Origin: Aphidius gifuensis
Lineage: Eukaryota > Arthropoda > Insecta > Hymenoptera > Braconidae
NCBI RefSeq assembly: GCF_014905175.1
Contig: NC_057793.1
Location: 18,084,669-18,148,668, forward strand
DNA length: 64,000 nucleotides
Direction of reading: 5' to 3'
Positions 21,243 to 32,922 of this stretch are shown piece by piece. The position numbers were made by a program, and so were the translations under genes. The notes under the pieces were generated by a model. It saw only the letters and a list, made by a program, of their open reading frames with translations. It had not been told where the DNA came from and made no database searches. How positions within the stretch are numbered: position 1 is the first letter of the stretch; each line of letters starts with the position of its first letter.

Positions 21243-21694
21243 ACGGTACAAGATAGCTCACGTTCTGCTCTTTAAAATAAAAAATAAATTATTCTAAAAT
21301 ATTGAATTTTGGAGGCACCATGCAGCTGTTAATAAAGATATTTGATTAACAATTGCATGGCGCCTTTAAAAATCAATATTTTTAAATAATTTTTACTTTA
21401 TTTTGAAGAGCAGAACGTGGGCTAATTTCGTACCCTCAATAATAAAAACAAAGTATTGTAAATTGAAATTTAGGAGTAACATGTTTTTTATTATTATTAT
21501 TGAGATACAAATTAGCTTAAAGTCTGCTCTTTGAAACAAAAAAAAAAATTATTTAAAAATATTGATTTTTGAAGGCACCATGCAATTGTTGATTAAAAAT
21601 TTTCATTAACGATTGCATGGTGTCTCAAAAATATTTTCAAATAATTTATTTTTTATTTTGCAAAGTAGAACGTGAGCTAGAATGGAATGTTTAC
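21243..21694. repeat. Two tandem hairpin units
   Basis: Two roughly 255-bp units each contain a stem whose arms meet around GGCACCATGCA(A/G)(C/T)TGTT and its complement (TTGCATGGCGCC, TTGCATGGTGTC). Each is bounded by a CAC/GTTCTGCTCTTT or AACGTG(G/A)GCTA word. A GAG(G/A)TACAA word starts each spacer. They contain no genes. Confidence 0.55.
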
Positions 21695-22630
21695 CTCAAT
21701 AATTAAAGCAGATATTCAATTGTTAATTAACGTTTTGGAGTAAATAATTTTTTTTTTTGTTTTTATTTTTGAGGTACAATTTCCGGGCTTTAGTACAAAT
21801 TATTCTACATCTGTAGCAATTTTTTTCCCCCTGAGTCATCTAGAAAAAAAATCGGTTTTAACCCTTTCTCCGCCCTTTAATTTTGAGGTACAAATGAAAA
21901 CAATTGCGGTAAAAAAAAGTACAAATTAAGACGCTTCTAATGAGTATTGTAGATAATTTTTTTAGGACTTATGCAGGCCAGGTTCACGCATCTGTACAAT
22001 TCTCCTACATATTCTAATTTAACCGTGAATGATGAAATAATATCGATATTAATTATATATAAGAAATAACAAATCTTCTTGCATATAAATGAATCGAAAA
22101 TAAAAACATGTATATATATATATATACGTACTTATATGTAGCTAAGGAAGAATTAAAAGAAAAAAGAACAACATTGTACGGCACACACACCCACAAGAAA
22201 ATAATTGATAACCATGCATACATGCATATCTCCGTATGTACGACATGAAACGTCTCGAGAGAGGGGATAAGGAGGACATATAGCTGAGAAATTTATTTTT
22301 TAATAAGATTGTGTTTCTGGCTTTTACTGATGTTGATATCTTTTTTATTAGTTATTGGAAAAAATCGAAAGTAGGCTTATTAGAACGAGGGCTATCGATA
22401 TATATAATAGAACAATTTTTATTTTTTTTTTTCGGCCAATAGTTAGCCTAAAAATTAATAAATTACAAATTATGACGTCACAGAGCGCAAACTTAAAATA
22501 CTTATACCCGGTAAGAGAGTTCGCGTTCGTTCTATATATTTTTTTCTTTCTAAAATTGAGGCGGGCCTCTACCGGGTCTCCTGATTGTGGCTTTAGATGG
22601 CCGTGAACTCTTTTTTTTTTTTGATATATT

Positions 22631-22957
22631 TCAAAGCCAAAATTCATTTTCTTTATGAGGTGAAAAGTTGTTCATAAAATTTTTATTTGTTCTTTTAGTT
22701 CTGGTTCTCTTTTCTAAATGTATACTTGTACAGTTTTTTGCTAAATTTGATAGATATTCTGTTTCTTTCATTTTATTTTCTATAATTTTAGAAATATCTT
22801 GTATGGAGTAATCAAAGAATTCTTTTTCTTTGCTGTTTTTATACTTTATTTTGATTGTATATATTCCACTAATGTTTCCCGTTAACTATTTATTTGTTTC
22901 TTCATTTCTAATTATTGCACCAAGTGGCACCTGTCCAAATTTTTCGGTTTCCGATGT
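22631..22957 (-). pseudogene. Unrecognised coding-like fragment
   Basis: One minus-strand frame of about 108 codons is open apart from a single TAG after RNEETNK. The visible text has strong coding character (GQVPLGAIIRNEET, ISGIYTIKIKYKNS, YSIQDISKIIENKM, EYLSNLAKNCTS, HKENEFWL) and ends at TGA 22633-22631. I do not recognise the family. It could be part of a decayed transposon protein. No start codon is clear. Confidence 0.35.
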
Positions 22958-23017
22958 CTAGCTCAATTTTTTTTTTCTTAATTATTATCTAAATTTTTTT
23001 ATTTTCTTTTCTTATTA

Positions 23018-23050
23018 TTATTATTATCATCATCATCATCTTTGTCAATT
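23018..23050. repeat. ATT/ATC microsatellite
   Basis: A run of TTA units passes directly into a run of TCA units. Similar ATA/ATG trinucleotide tracts appear at 23229-23275. Confidence 0.6.
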
Positions 23051-23328
23051 GTATCATCATCAATTTTATCAATATAATGATAATTTTATGATGAATTATC
23101 ATCATCTGATAAAGATATATTTATATCCTGTCAAAGAAGAATGAAAAAAAACGAATTATAATACATGTCTTGTTATTTACCTATTTATCTAAATTTAAGA
23201 AAAAAAAAATGCCAGGTTAGTTGATGATATAATAATGATAATAATAATATAATAATAATGATAATGATAAATGAATGACTTTATATCATTTTGATATAAA
23301 AAAAAAGAAAAAAAAACTTAATTTGTAT

Positions 23329-23928
23329 TTATTTATATATATATATAAATATTGTAACATGACATTTCTGCCAGTTATCTTCTCGATAATCGACTTGATC
23401 AGGATAATCCTGACGTCTTGGATTAACTGGTGGCTGTTCAGGTAGAAGACGACGTAGGTTGGCTCTTTCTCGAAGGTTATATCTCTCAAGACCACCTGCG
23501 TTAACCTCAAGATTTGGTAAGACACGAGTTGGTACTTTGTTTTGGTTAGCCTCAGTGGAACCTTTGGGTCTACCTCTGGATAATGGTGGATTAGTACCAC
23601 CAGCCGGAGGTCCAAGATCAAAAGTAATACGCTGATTTAACAATGGTGGATCCATTGGAGCATCAAGATTTGCAAATAAATCACTTAGACCTAATTCAAA
23701 TGAACGATTGGATTCAGCACGTGATGGTGGTGGTTCCACATCAATAACTGGTTCCTCTGGCGACGCCTGTATAAGTATTACCTTTACTGGACCTTCCTCG
23801 CCAAATTGATCAGTCGTTGGCCGGTTATCCACATCACTGGTTGAATCTGCTAAGCTAGCTGAGCCTGCTGATAAATTAGTACGAGACCTACCTCTACGCT
23901 TGGGTATTGTGACCAGTGCTTCGGCCAT
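23329..23928 (-). CDS. Unrecognised 199-aa Pro/Arg-rich ORF
   Basis: ATG 23928 opens a 199-codon frame. The product has a basic start (TIPKRRGRSRT), an acidic and Pro-rich middle (SPEEPVIDVEPPPSR), then GPPAGGTNPPLSRGRPKGST and a basic RYNLRERANLRRLLPEQPP tail. The RYNLRxR pattern is seen in the C-terminal parts of some LTR-element proteins, but I cannot assign it. The last codons (REDNWQKCHV) share a word of about 33 bp with both outer tips of the palindrome 25829-27399. Base composition is more GC-rich than its surroundings, which supports a real or recently real coding region. Confidence 0.5.
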   Translation of the reverse strand: MAEALVTIPKRRGRSRTNLSAGSASLADSTSDVDNRPTTDQFGEEGPVKVILIQASPEEPVIDVEPPPSRAESNRSFELGLSDLFANLDAPMDPPLLNQRITFDLGPPAGGTNPPLSRGRPKGSTEANQNKVPTRVLPNLEVNAGGLERYNLRERANLRRLLPEQPPVNPRRQDYPDQVDYREDNWQKCHVTIFIYIYK

Positions 23929-24110
23929 TTTACTCGGTTAAACTTTAAATTAGATGTAACCAGGACAATAAAGAGTTAACCACAAAATAGAATAACAAAA
24001 AGAAAACTCGACTAAAAAATTGATAATTAAATAATGTGATCTATCAATTCAACCACTGGTTAACCAGCTAGTCAGTTAGCTGATCAGTAAGTCAGAAAAA
24101 TATTTAAACA

Positions 24111-24529
24111 ATGGATGTACTAGTTGGTCAGTCAAATGATGTACCAGTTGGCTAATCAAATAGTTGATAAATCCGTTAATTGATTGATCAAATGATGTAC
24201 CAGATGGTCTATCAAATGATGTACCGATTAGTCAGTCTGATGGTTGATCCGCCAAGACTCATCAACAATATCAAGCTAATCAAGATTCAAAACAACTAAA
24301 TTTTCCCTTAATTAATTTTGAATCACCAATAATAGTGATAATCCCTGACAAATTAACAGCAAAACCTAGACCTTATGATAATCTATCAAGAACTTGGATC
24401 GATCAAGATCTACGTTCAATGCTAATTAATTAGATATTACGAGCTAGATCAGTTGATGATCGGTTGGATTTATCACCAATCGGTCCTGGATTAGCCGGGT
24501 ACCAAGTGAATCCAATGATGAATCACTAA
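24111..24529 (+). pseudogene. Broken ORF with SNDVP repeats
   Basis: From ATG 24111 the text MDVLVGQSNDVPVG meets stops. After a frame change, SNDVPDGLSNDVPISQSDG reads on through SAKTHQQYQANQDSKQL and NFPLINFESPIIVIIPDKL. It then passes PYDNLSRTWIDQDLRSMLIN and, after a TAG, DDRLDLSPIGPGLAGYQVNP. Short direct repeats of TCAAATGATGTACCAG underlie the peptide repeat. At least one frameshift and three stops are present. It lies divergent to the ORF starting at 23928. The family is unknown. Confidence 0.35.
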
Positions 24530-25828
24530 CCTGAGAATTAACGCTATCACGTGGATCTGATAAGTCTGGACCTGGATCGACCGAAAATACTGGATCGACT
24601 AAGTATTGCGTAATATTATTTATTCACAAAGAAAATATCGGATCGACCGTTATTTCTCGAATTTGATAATTTTCTATAAATGAATTTCGATATTAAATTG
24701 TTATAAACAATATGAAAATTATAAATAATTAATTATTAACAATTATAGATATTCAGGTTGACCTGAATAAATTTTAGACAAAGGCAAGCAACGACAAAGG
24801 ATTTTCCTTTGTTACTAGGCTAAACACAAAGGATTTTATTTTCCCCCCAATATTACACGTGTGTAAGAAAGAGAGGTCTGTGAGTTGCTCAACAGGTCTA
24901 AACCCGCATGGGCCTGTCAACGCACACAAAGGAAAAATATTAAATACGCAATTTAACCACTAAATAATTAATTAAATTAAATGACAATAATTGAATTTAA
25001 TTTTAAACAACTAATAGATGTGAAATTATTAATAAAAGAATGCAAAAAGGAAGAGGAGAATACTACAATGAACAAAAGAATCTAATGACTTGGATGACCA
25101 AGTGGACAAACAGAAAACTATGTAAATAATTAATTTATTTACCTTGATATCTCGTAGCCACTGCAGTATGAAGTTCTTTTTATTTATTGGCACAATTATT
25201 AATAATTAATTCATACTGATTAAACACTTTTACTACTTCTTTGGCGTCTATGTGAGCCCGCGGCATCTGCACTGCTGTGATATATCCGCCATACTGTAAA
25301 TTAGTCTCGCGAGAATTTGGAACTATTAAGGCTACCATACAATAATAAAATAATAATAAATAAATCTTTAAAATTAATTTATGAGTAATATCGCGTCAAT
25401 AATAATTAAATAAGTATTCTAGCGGAGTTTTTAAGTAATAATTCGCGAGTTTAAAAGATAATATCGCGCTAAAATTAAATGATAAAATTAATTGACGGCG
25501 TTTTCACACAAAATTATTAATTGTTGAAATTGAATAATTATGATCTATAGTAAAATATGATTATTATATATAACATTTATATCTAATATTTTTAAGAAAT
25601 ATATTTTAAGAAACTTTAATATTATTATGTATCTTGTATTAAATTGCTTACTGCAATTTTATCCTGGTCCCAATAATGGCCTCCAGCCACTGGGATATCA
25701 AAATTAAATAAATAAATAAAATAATAAATGAATGAATAAATATCACGTCGCGCTAATTAATTAAATAAATAATACGACGGAGTTGTCAACAATATTTTAT
25801 AATCATTTATCAATATTGCGTCTAGTTA
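24530..25828. other. AT-rich stretch, no gene seen
   Basis: Long AT-rich sequence with short islands at 24536-24600 (repeated CTGGATCGAC) and 24770-24960 (repeated ACAAAGGATTTT). GCCACTG(C/G)(A/G) words occur at 25158 and 25687. No coding frame or RNA gene is supportable. Confidence 0.5.
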
Positions 25829-27399
25829 AACATGACATTTCTGCTAGTTATCTTCTCGGACGACTTGTTACCGTCATCTTACCTGTAAATTGTCCATGAG
25901 AAATAAACAAAGCTAAAAACCAATAAATCCAACATAATAATAAAAATAATTTATATCCAAAAACGTAATAAATAAAATCAGGGGTTTTCAAATCACCTTA
26001 AAACCGGAAAAAGGCCTAACACAGTCTCGCGCTCAGAACACATTTATACCTGGACAAAATGTGATTGAACAATGAATAAAACAACCGAAACAAGCAATCT
26101 AGAGGGAAGCCGCAGGGTCGCTCAGTGTGTAGGTTTTGGTAGAAGGGCCGGATAAAGCTGTCACAATTATTTTACCTGAAAATAATAATCTATAAATACC
26201 CCAAAAATAATAATAAAAGACACAATTAATTTATTTTACTCCAAATATATTTATCAAACACAACGTAACTCAAATAACTAACGTAACTCAAATACAAAAT
26301 AAACTAATCCATAATTATCTTGAAAATCCTAATCTAAAGGGGACCGCGTCCAACAAAATATTAATTAATTAATAATTAATAAACTAAATCTGATTGAGTG
26401 AGAAAGAAATAAATACGGTGTCTGTGAAAAAGTATATGGCGTTGAATGAGTATATCAAATTTAAATTGTAACGATTCTCGTTGCCTTAAAGGCTAAGCCA
26501 CATAGACAACGGTTCGACTCTTCAACTACCGACATCACCAACATCAAGTCACATTAGAATAGGGCAAATCCCCCCTCTTTTTGATTTGTAAAATTGAGTA
26601 AAATAATTAGTGAGTGAAAACTCGCTCTCTTGTCTTTGAGACGTCAGACTGACTGGACCTCTGTTTTAACCAGTCGTCTGGCGACGGTGAGATTGAGGTT
26701 ATTTTTGTATGTTGAACATGATGGATCAACCACCATGTGTTACCTTTTGTTTAGCTTTGTTTTGGATGATCAACTCAAGGCGGATCCTCGAGCTGATCAT
26801 GATACTTTGATACTTTTGATCATTAGATTTAGTTTATTAATTATTAATTAATTAATATTTTGTTGGACGCGGTCCCCTTTAGATTAGGATTTTTGAGATA
26901 TTATTGGATCAGTTATTTTGTATTTGAGTTACGTTGGCTAAATGAGTTACGTTGATAATTGAGTTTGTTTGATAAATAAATATAAAGTAAAATGAATTAA
27001 TAGTGTTTCTTTTGTTATTATTTTGAGATATTTATTTATTATTATTTTCAGGTAAAATTAATTATAACAGCTTTATCCGGCCGTTCTACCAAAACCCACA
27101 CACTGAGCGACCCTGCGGCTTTCCTCTAGATTGCTTGTTTCGGTTGTTTTATTCATTTGTTTGATTGTATTTTGTCCAGGTATAAATGTGTTCTGAGCGC
27201 GAGATTGTGTTATGCCTTTTTCCGGTTTTAAGGTGATTTAAAAACCCCTGATTTTAATTATTACGTTTTTGGATACAAATTATTATTATTATTATGTTTG
27301 ATTCATTGGTTTTTAGCTTTGTTTATGAAAAAGGACAATTTACAGGTAAAATGGCGGTAACAAGCGGTCCAAGAAGATAACTGACAGAAATGTCATGTT
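25829..27399. repeat. Giant inverted repeat, arms about 565 bp
   Basis: Arms 25829-26390 and 26826-27399 are reverse complements (AACATGACATTTCTG ... and ... CAGAAATGTCATGTT), broken by small indels. Shared landmarks are CGCAGGGTCGCTCAGTGTGT, GGACCGCGTCCAACAAAATA and GGGGTTTTCAAATCACCTTA. A 435-bp non-repeated centre (26391-26825) separates them. The tips match the end of the ORF at 23329. It may be two element ends in head-to-head order or a large foldback. The plus-strand frame 26630-26851 lies in the centre and shows no recognisable domain. Confidence 0.75.
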
Positions 27400-27409
27400 A
27401 CAAAATACA

Positions 27410-27884
27410 GTTGAAAGTGTCATCAATTTGGTCAATATAATAAGGCTGATAAAAATAAAATAGTGTACATGTACAGTATAGTATAAAATAATAAAAATTT
27501 ATAGTATAAATTATAATAATAAAAATAACTTCGATAATATTATCAATAATCATCATAATATTAATAATCCTATTTATAGTAATAATAACAATAATATTAT
27601 CAATTAATAATAATAATAATGACAGAAATATTTAAAATATAATTATTAATAATATTATTGATATTTATAGTTTGTATGTTATTATTATTATTATTATTAA
27701 CACTGTTATTATTATTATCAATATCATTGCTTTTATTTTGAAATTAATAATAATATTATCCCCATAAATATTATTGAAATTATTGTTATTATTATATATC
27801 GTATGGATAGTAACAGTAATAATTTCGATAATATTTTTAATCATATCAATAATAGCTGAATAAATTGATAATAATATTATCAAT
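27410..27884. repeat. ATT/AAT-rich low-complexity tract
   Basis: Almost entirely A and T, in trinucleotide steps (ATT, AAT, ATA). The apparent minus-strand frame here is an I/N-only low-complexity by-product. Confidence 0.7.
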
Positions 27885-28891
27885 TGTTACGTACCAGGTT
27901 GATTTAATTAAATTAGTCTATGAAATAACAAAAGAAAAGAAGAATATTTAACTTGAAAAATAATAATATAATTTATTGGGAATAATTTAATTCAATCAAC
28001 CTGATATTTAACGTTTTATTTGAAATCTTCGTATTTTGTTATTCCCTACAGGGCAACGGATTAGGAGGGAATGTGTAAATTTTGTAGATTCTACCTTGTT
28101 GTTGTGGTTTCTCCAAAAGTAATTTATAGAGAGCGTGTCAATCCGGATGGTCGCCTGATGATGTTGAAAATTTTCGAATAATCCAATAGGTAACACAACT
28201 CGTAGCACAGAAAACAACACCCCGGAAAAATTCACAGTCAATGTTAGGATTTAGGAAGGGTATATTTTGTAGGAATAATTATTTGACACAGTTATTCAAT
28301 TCAGTTTTTTTCTATGCACTGATATTATATGTTATTTATTAACTTCTTCAAAAGGATTAAATTTATTTTGTTTAAAATTTTATCAATTAATATGATCAAT
28401 AATTTAATATAAATTTATGAAATATTACTAAGTAATTGTTTTGAATTAAATTGATTTAAAATTTTAATTAGATGTTGATCGGATTAAAATCATCGCGGGA
28501 GTGACGCTCCTTAAATATTAAAATAAAATTTATATTATAAATTAAAAGGATAGAAAAGTGGTGCCATTTCTTGCTTTACAATCAAAATACAATGGTTATC
28601 ATATTAGTCAGCATATTGTAATTGTTTAAGTATTGTATGTAATCCATCAATTACCGGATGTGGCATCTCGCATTGCAGGGTGACTTTGAAATTGTACCAA
28701 TTTATATAAAAAATATAAAAATAAATTGTTTTATAAAAAATGCGAAATATGAATTTTTATTCCGTGTGAAAATAAAAATAAATAATTTATTATAAAAAAG
28801 AAAAATTTTATTGCTTGCTCGGCATCTATTGAATTTGTTAATTTATTATTTATTATTGATTATTAATTATTATTTATACCAAGACGTAACA
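27885..28891 (-). repeat. Second env-family LTR (1007 bp)
   Basis: The + strand ends are TGTTACGT and ACGTAACA, perfect 8-bp inverted ends. Internal words match the 4898 LTR: GTTATTCCCTACAGGG, GGATTAGGAGGGAATGTGTA and GATGGTCGCC. A C-run (G-run on the element strand) and the conserved hairpin follow on the inner side, so this is the 3' LTR of a minus-strand relative. No matching second LTR is in the window. Confidence 0.75.
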
Positions 28892-28903
28892 ATTCCCCCC
28901 CCC
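28892..28903 (-). promoter_or_regulatory. Polypurine tract of the second LTR
   Basis: The + strand is ATT followed by nine C, so the element's strand has a nine-G run plus AAT abutting the LTR at 28891. It is the equivalent of 5622-5631. Confidence 0.65.
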
Positions 28904-28910
28904 AAAAAGG

Positions 28911-28941
28911 TCGTTGTCTGTCTGCTGAACGACAGCAACGA
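28911..28941 (-). promoter_or_regulatory. Conserved stem-loop, second copy
   Basis: TCGTTGCTGTC and GACAGACAACGA on the element's strand pair as an 11-bp stem with one bulged base and an 8-nt loop. It has the same position and base of stem as 5640-5670. Confidence 0.5.
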
Positions 28942-30243
28942 ATTAAAAAAAAAATATTTTGTTAATTGTTACTAGCCGTTACAGAGTTTTCATCTTACTA
29001 CTAATTTCCCCTTAAAGATAATAAAAAGTAATAATAAAAAAAATTTTCCTTTAAATCCTAAAAAAAAAGTTTTATTCTAGCAATAGAATGTCCTACTCGA
29101 GACCTCTTACGGGTGAGCGTCGGCTAGGCTTACTCCGTGCGAGTCGACTTGACCTATATAATTTCTTGTGACAGTGTGATGGTGTTGGAATCTCATCATT
29201 ATTTTTTTATCTAACCTTGAGAGTTATATTTAATGTGTTCCATTATTTTTTGTTGTTCTTTTTGTTCAACATTTATTTATTTTGGTGTTAATTTAATTGT
29301 TGAGGAAAAAAAATTTTGTTATTACATTTCTCTCAAGGTTTTTCAGTGATGTAAAAAAAATGAGAGATCAGAAAAAAAAAAATATTTTATTATTGGTTCT
29401 TTTGTTTATATTGTTTTTTTTTGTTCCGTGATTTTATTATTATTATTTTTTGTTTTTAATCAGAAATATATTTTTTTTAGGTCGTTAACCCACGCAGAAT
29501 TTACCCAGCATCAACGCGCGCGTTAGAGATCTCTTACAGTATTGTAAAACTACCCCATTTTTTTATCTTTTTTTTTTTTTTTTTTTTTTTTGTTTGTTTT
29601 TTTTGTTTTAAAATTTATTTAATTTTTTCTCTTTTTTTTTTATAAAAAAAAATTTTTTTATTTTTTTCTACATTATTTAGTAAAATTTTATATGTTGGTG
29701 AAACTTCAATTTGAATTTATTTTATTAAAATAATATTAATTACTCCCTAAAAAATAAGGAACGATTTTATTTGAATTTTTCCCAAACTATTTTATGTTCT
29801 ATCCTAAAAATCTTAAAATATAATTATTTATTATTCCCCTTTATAATATATGAATGTATATAAAAAACAAGTTTCAATTATTAGTATTATTTTTTTTTTT
29901 TTAATAACTTTTTTGTATTTTTTTTATAAATTTTTTTTTTTTTTTTTTAGTTTTTTTGTTCATTATTATTATAAATTTTAGTTGTAATTACCCTTTTATT
30001 ATTTATTATATTATTTTTCTGGCATGAAAATTCTTATCCCCTTAGAGAAGAGAAAAAGAAAATTTTATATTTTATTTTGATTACCCCAAAAAAAAATATT
30101 CGTACAAGAGATTGATTTTTATTCTCACAATACGTCGACTATATATGTAGAGAAAAAAAAGAATATATAAAAAGAATTTAAATTTTGAATGTAAAATATT
30201 TTTAGAGAGAGAGAAAAAAAATTTAGTAAATTATTATCTTATT
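28942..30243. other. Non-coding 3' part of the second element
   Basis: T-rich sequence with long homopolymers (29569-29590, 29934-29949). No coding frame. It corresponds in position to 5671-6367 of the complete element but is longer and diverged. Confidence 0.5.
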
Positions 30244-30636
30244 TTAGCTTTCTTCTTCCACGGTGACGAATTCCAGGTCGAACAGTGAGACAAGCTTTGT
30301 CCTTGAATGTTTGTCTGAGATGATCGTCACCCGTCGCTGTGTTTCCTCCAAGATCCGAACCAACTCATCCATTGCTTGCCACGACAAAAACAACTCCTCA
30401 ATCCCAAGAACTGTCAATTTTTCGGTTGCATGGGCAAACTCCAGCAACCCTATTTCAGTTACCTTTGTTTTACCAATGTCAATTTCTTCAAGTTCGGTGC
30501 ATTCGTGTAATATATTGTCGTCGACACAATCAAGATTATACATAATTAACTTGGGTAAAGACGGCATTGAAGTTGTAAGCATTACTGCCTCTCTCCGTAA
30601 ATTCGCATCAAGAAACCCGGTAGGGTTTCGACTCAT
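30244..30636 (-). pseudogene. Truncated LRR-like accessory gene
   Basis: This 130-residue minus-strand frame ends with the same block as the accessory gene at 6368: LTVLGIEELFLS here versus LTYLGIEELYIS, then an ILE/ILN helix, a VTI strand and an LEFV/LEFI end. Upstream residues have LRR spacing (LPKLIMYNLDCVDDN, LEEIDIGKTKVTEIG). The N-terminal half, with the F-box-like segment, is missing. It lies upstream (in element direction) of the LTR 27885-28891, exactly where the gene lies in the complete element. The sequence is quite diverged, yet the frame is open, which suggests selection until recently. Confidence 0.6.
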
Positions 30637-31584
30637 TTTTTCCCAGCGCGAGAGATTACCGGGTAATTATATAAATAGGTTGCGTGTATGTGACGTCACA
30701 ATCCTTTATTTATTTAATAACTCCTTAAATATCAATTTTAAATTTAAAGTAACAATAGTTTTCTTATTAATATTGATGTTTCCCTATCCAATAAGCCTAT
30801 CCCCGAATTTTTTCGATGAATAATAAAGTTAATACAGTATCCCGTAAATGCCAGGTCACAGTTTTGACTAAAAAAGATTCTTCAAACTTAAAAATGCTTC
30901 ATTTCGTCGCGTTCTCTTTCCCTCTTTAACATTGCCGGTCTGATCTCTTCGTTTATTTCTCCGTCCTCTTTTATACATGCAATAATCCTATCTTCATGTC
31001 ACTTCAATCCACATACATACCTACACACATACATACTGTTCTCCCACTCTATGTATAACTGTATGACATGCATCAACATGCATCATTAGTGACAGTTTGC
31101 AACTTTTTAAGTAACTGGTTCAAACAAATAAATAATTTCTATAGTTTACAATAAATAATAACACGTTTTCTTATTTATTCATTAATTTAAAGTATTTTTC
31201 GTTAGCTAATATATTATTTTTTATATATTTATACGCATGATTTTTATGAGGTGTATACTCTCTCTTAGGTTATTTTTGTAGATTATCAAATTGACTTTTT
31301 AATGTGCGTGTCATGTCTAACATCTTAATAAAGACATATAAAAAGATGTCGATCGTTTTTATTTAGTTTTATAATTTTAATATCGTTTCTCACAATATAT
31401 CTGTAAAAGGCAAAATTAAAATACAAATACGTGGATGGATACATGGAAAATCAAGAAACTAAATTTTATCAAACGTTAACTATATTTTATTTTATCTCAT
31501 ACATATATATCATTATAAATATGTTTTTTTTTTTAAGACCAACAATGTTTTATCAACAGATATTCTTACAATATTATATATATA
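30637..31584. other. No gene seen; CG-containing MITE-like piece
   Basis: At 30650-30800 a segment with AGAGATTACCGGGTAATTATA and TGTGACGTCACAAT resembles 22360-22520 (TTATGACGTCACAG, ACCCGGTAAGAGAG). It may be a small repeat family. The rest is AT-rich without coding frames. Confidence 0.35.
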
Positions 31585-32402
31585 TTAGACCTGTCCAAAA
31601 AAAAAGAATTTTTTTTTTTGTACCCTCCTGAGGTCTAAATTTGTTCTTTATGATGACACAAAAAAAAAATAGAAAAATTTTTTTTTTAGGATTTTTTTTG
31701 AGCCTGCTCATCGGGTTTTTGTATTTCCCATTTGATTAACACGCGCGCGTATGGCTGTATATCTTTGACTTTGCATAACTCAGTCAGTTTTAATCCTAGA
31801 AAGTTGATATTAGTCTCATTTTGTAGCTTATGAAAATACCTTCAAATTGTCACTGTACATTTTTTTTGTACTGTTTTTTTTTTTTCGTCTCAAAAAAAGC
31901 TTGAAAATCATGATTTGCAATTTAACTGCTAAACATATTTTATTTAACATAAAAATTTTTTTCTTTATCAAGCTCACTAATTTTATATTTTCGAATAATA
32001 ATACTTACCCTACTAATAATAATAATAAAATACGTTTACAAGTTAAATTGCATATACCTATAAAGTCATGATTTTTGAGGTTTTCTTGAAACAAAACTAT
32101 TAACAGTACAAAAAAATGTACAGTGACAATTTAAAGGTATTTTCATGAGCTAAAAAATGAGACTAATATCAACTCTCTAGGATTAAAACTGACTGAGTTA
32201 TGCAAAGTCAAAGATATACAGCCATACGCGGGCGTGTTAATCAAATGGGAAATACAAAAACCCGATGAGCAGGCTCAAAAAAAATCATAAAAAAAAAATT
32301 TTTTTATTTTTTTTTTTGTGTCATCAAAAAGAACAAATTTAGACCTCAGGAGGGTACAAAAAAAAAAATTCTTTTTTTTTGGACAGGTCTAATATATATC
32401 TG
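31585..32402. mobile_element. Large foldback palindrome C (about 820 bp)
   Basis: The left end TTAGACCTGTCC and the right end GGACAGGTCTAA pair, and the arms continue: CTCCTGAGGTCTAAATT, CCTGCTCATCGGGTTTTTG, TGACTTTGCATAACTCAGTC and their complements, meeting near 31985. TATATAT flanks lie on both sides. Plus-strand frames inside it are by-products. Confidence 0.75.
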
Positions 32403-32922
32403 ACTTGTACTTTCATGAAATTTTTTCTTAATATAATATGAAGATAGATATTTGTTCTGTACTATTTTATAATCAGTCTATCAGATCATCACTTTGTCAT
32501 TTGGAATAACTATTAAGTACAATTAGTACAACGAATTATTCAGTACTTCATTATCACATCTTTTCCTTTCAAATGATCCATTGATCATCTATTTATGTAT
32601 GTACTTACGCAAGTAAATCCATCATACATACGTAAATACGTAAAAAAGTGATTGATGATTCTGTTTGAAAGGAACATATGTATTTTATATTATAATTTAT
32701 TCTTAATTTTTTTTAAATCGTATAGTTATAGTTATTATAAACATGGAGCTGTTTGTTTTGTCCATCCTGTTTTTTCTTCAAATTTATCAAGTCATATTCC
32801 AGCTTACGTACCATCCTAGAAAAAAAACAGATTCAGCCATTAAATATTGTTTTTTTATTGCATTGTTTGTTATTTTTTACTTTATTTGTATATTTATTTT
32901 TGTTATTATTTTGGAATTCTAT

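Noticed and set aside
27665..27883. Frame of 72 codons at 27665-27883
   Set aside because: It is almost only Ile and Asn from ATT/AAT low-complexity DNA.
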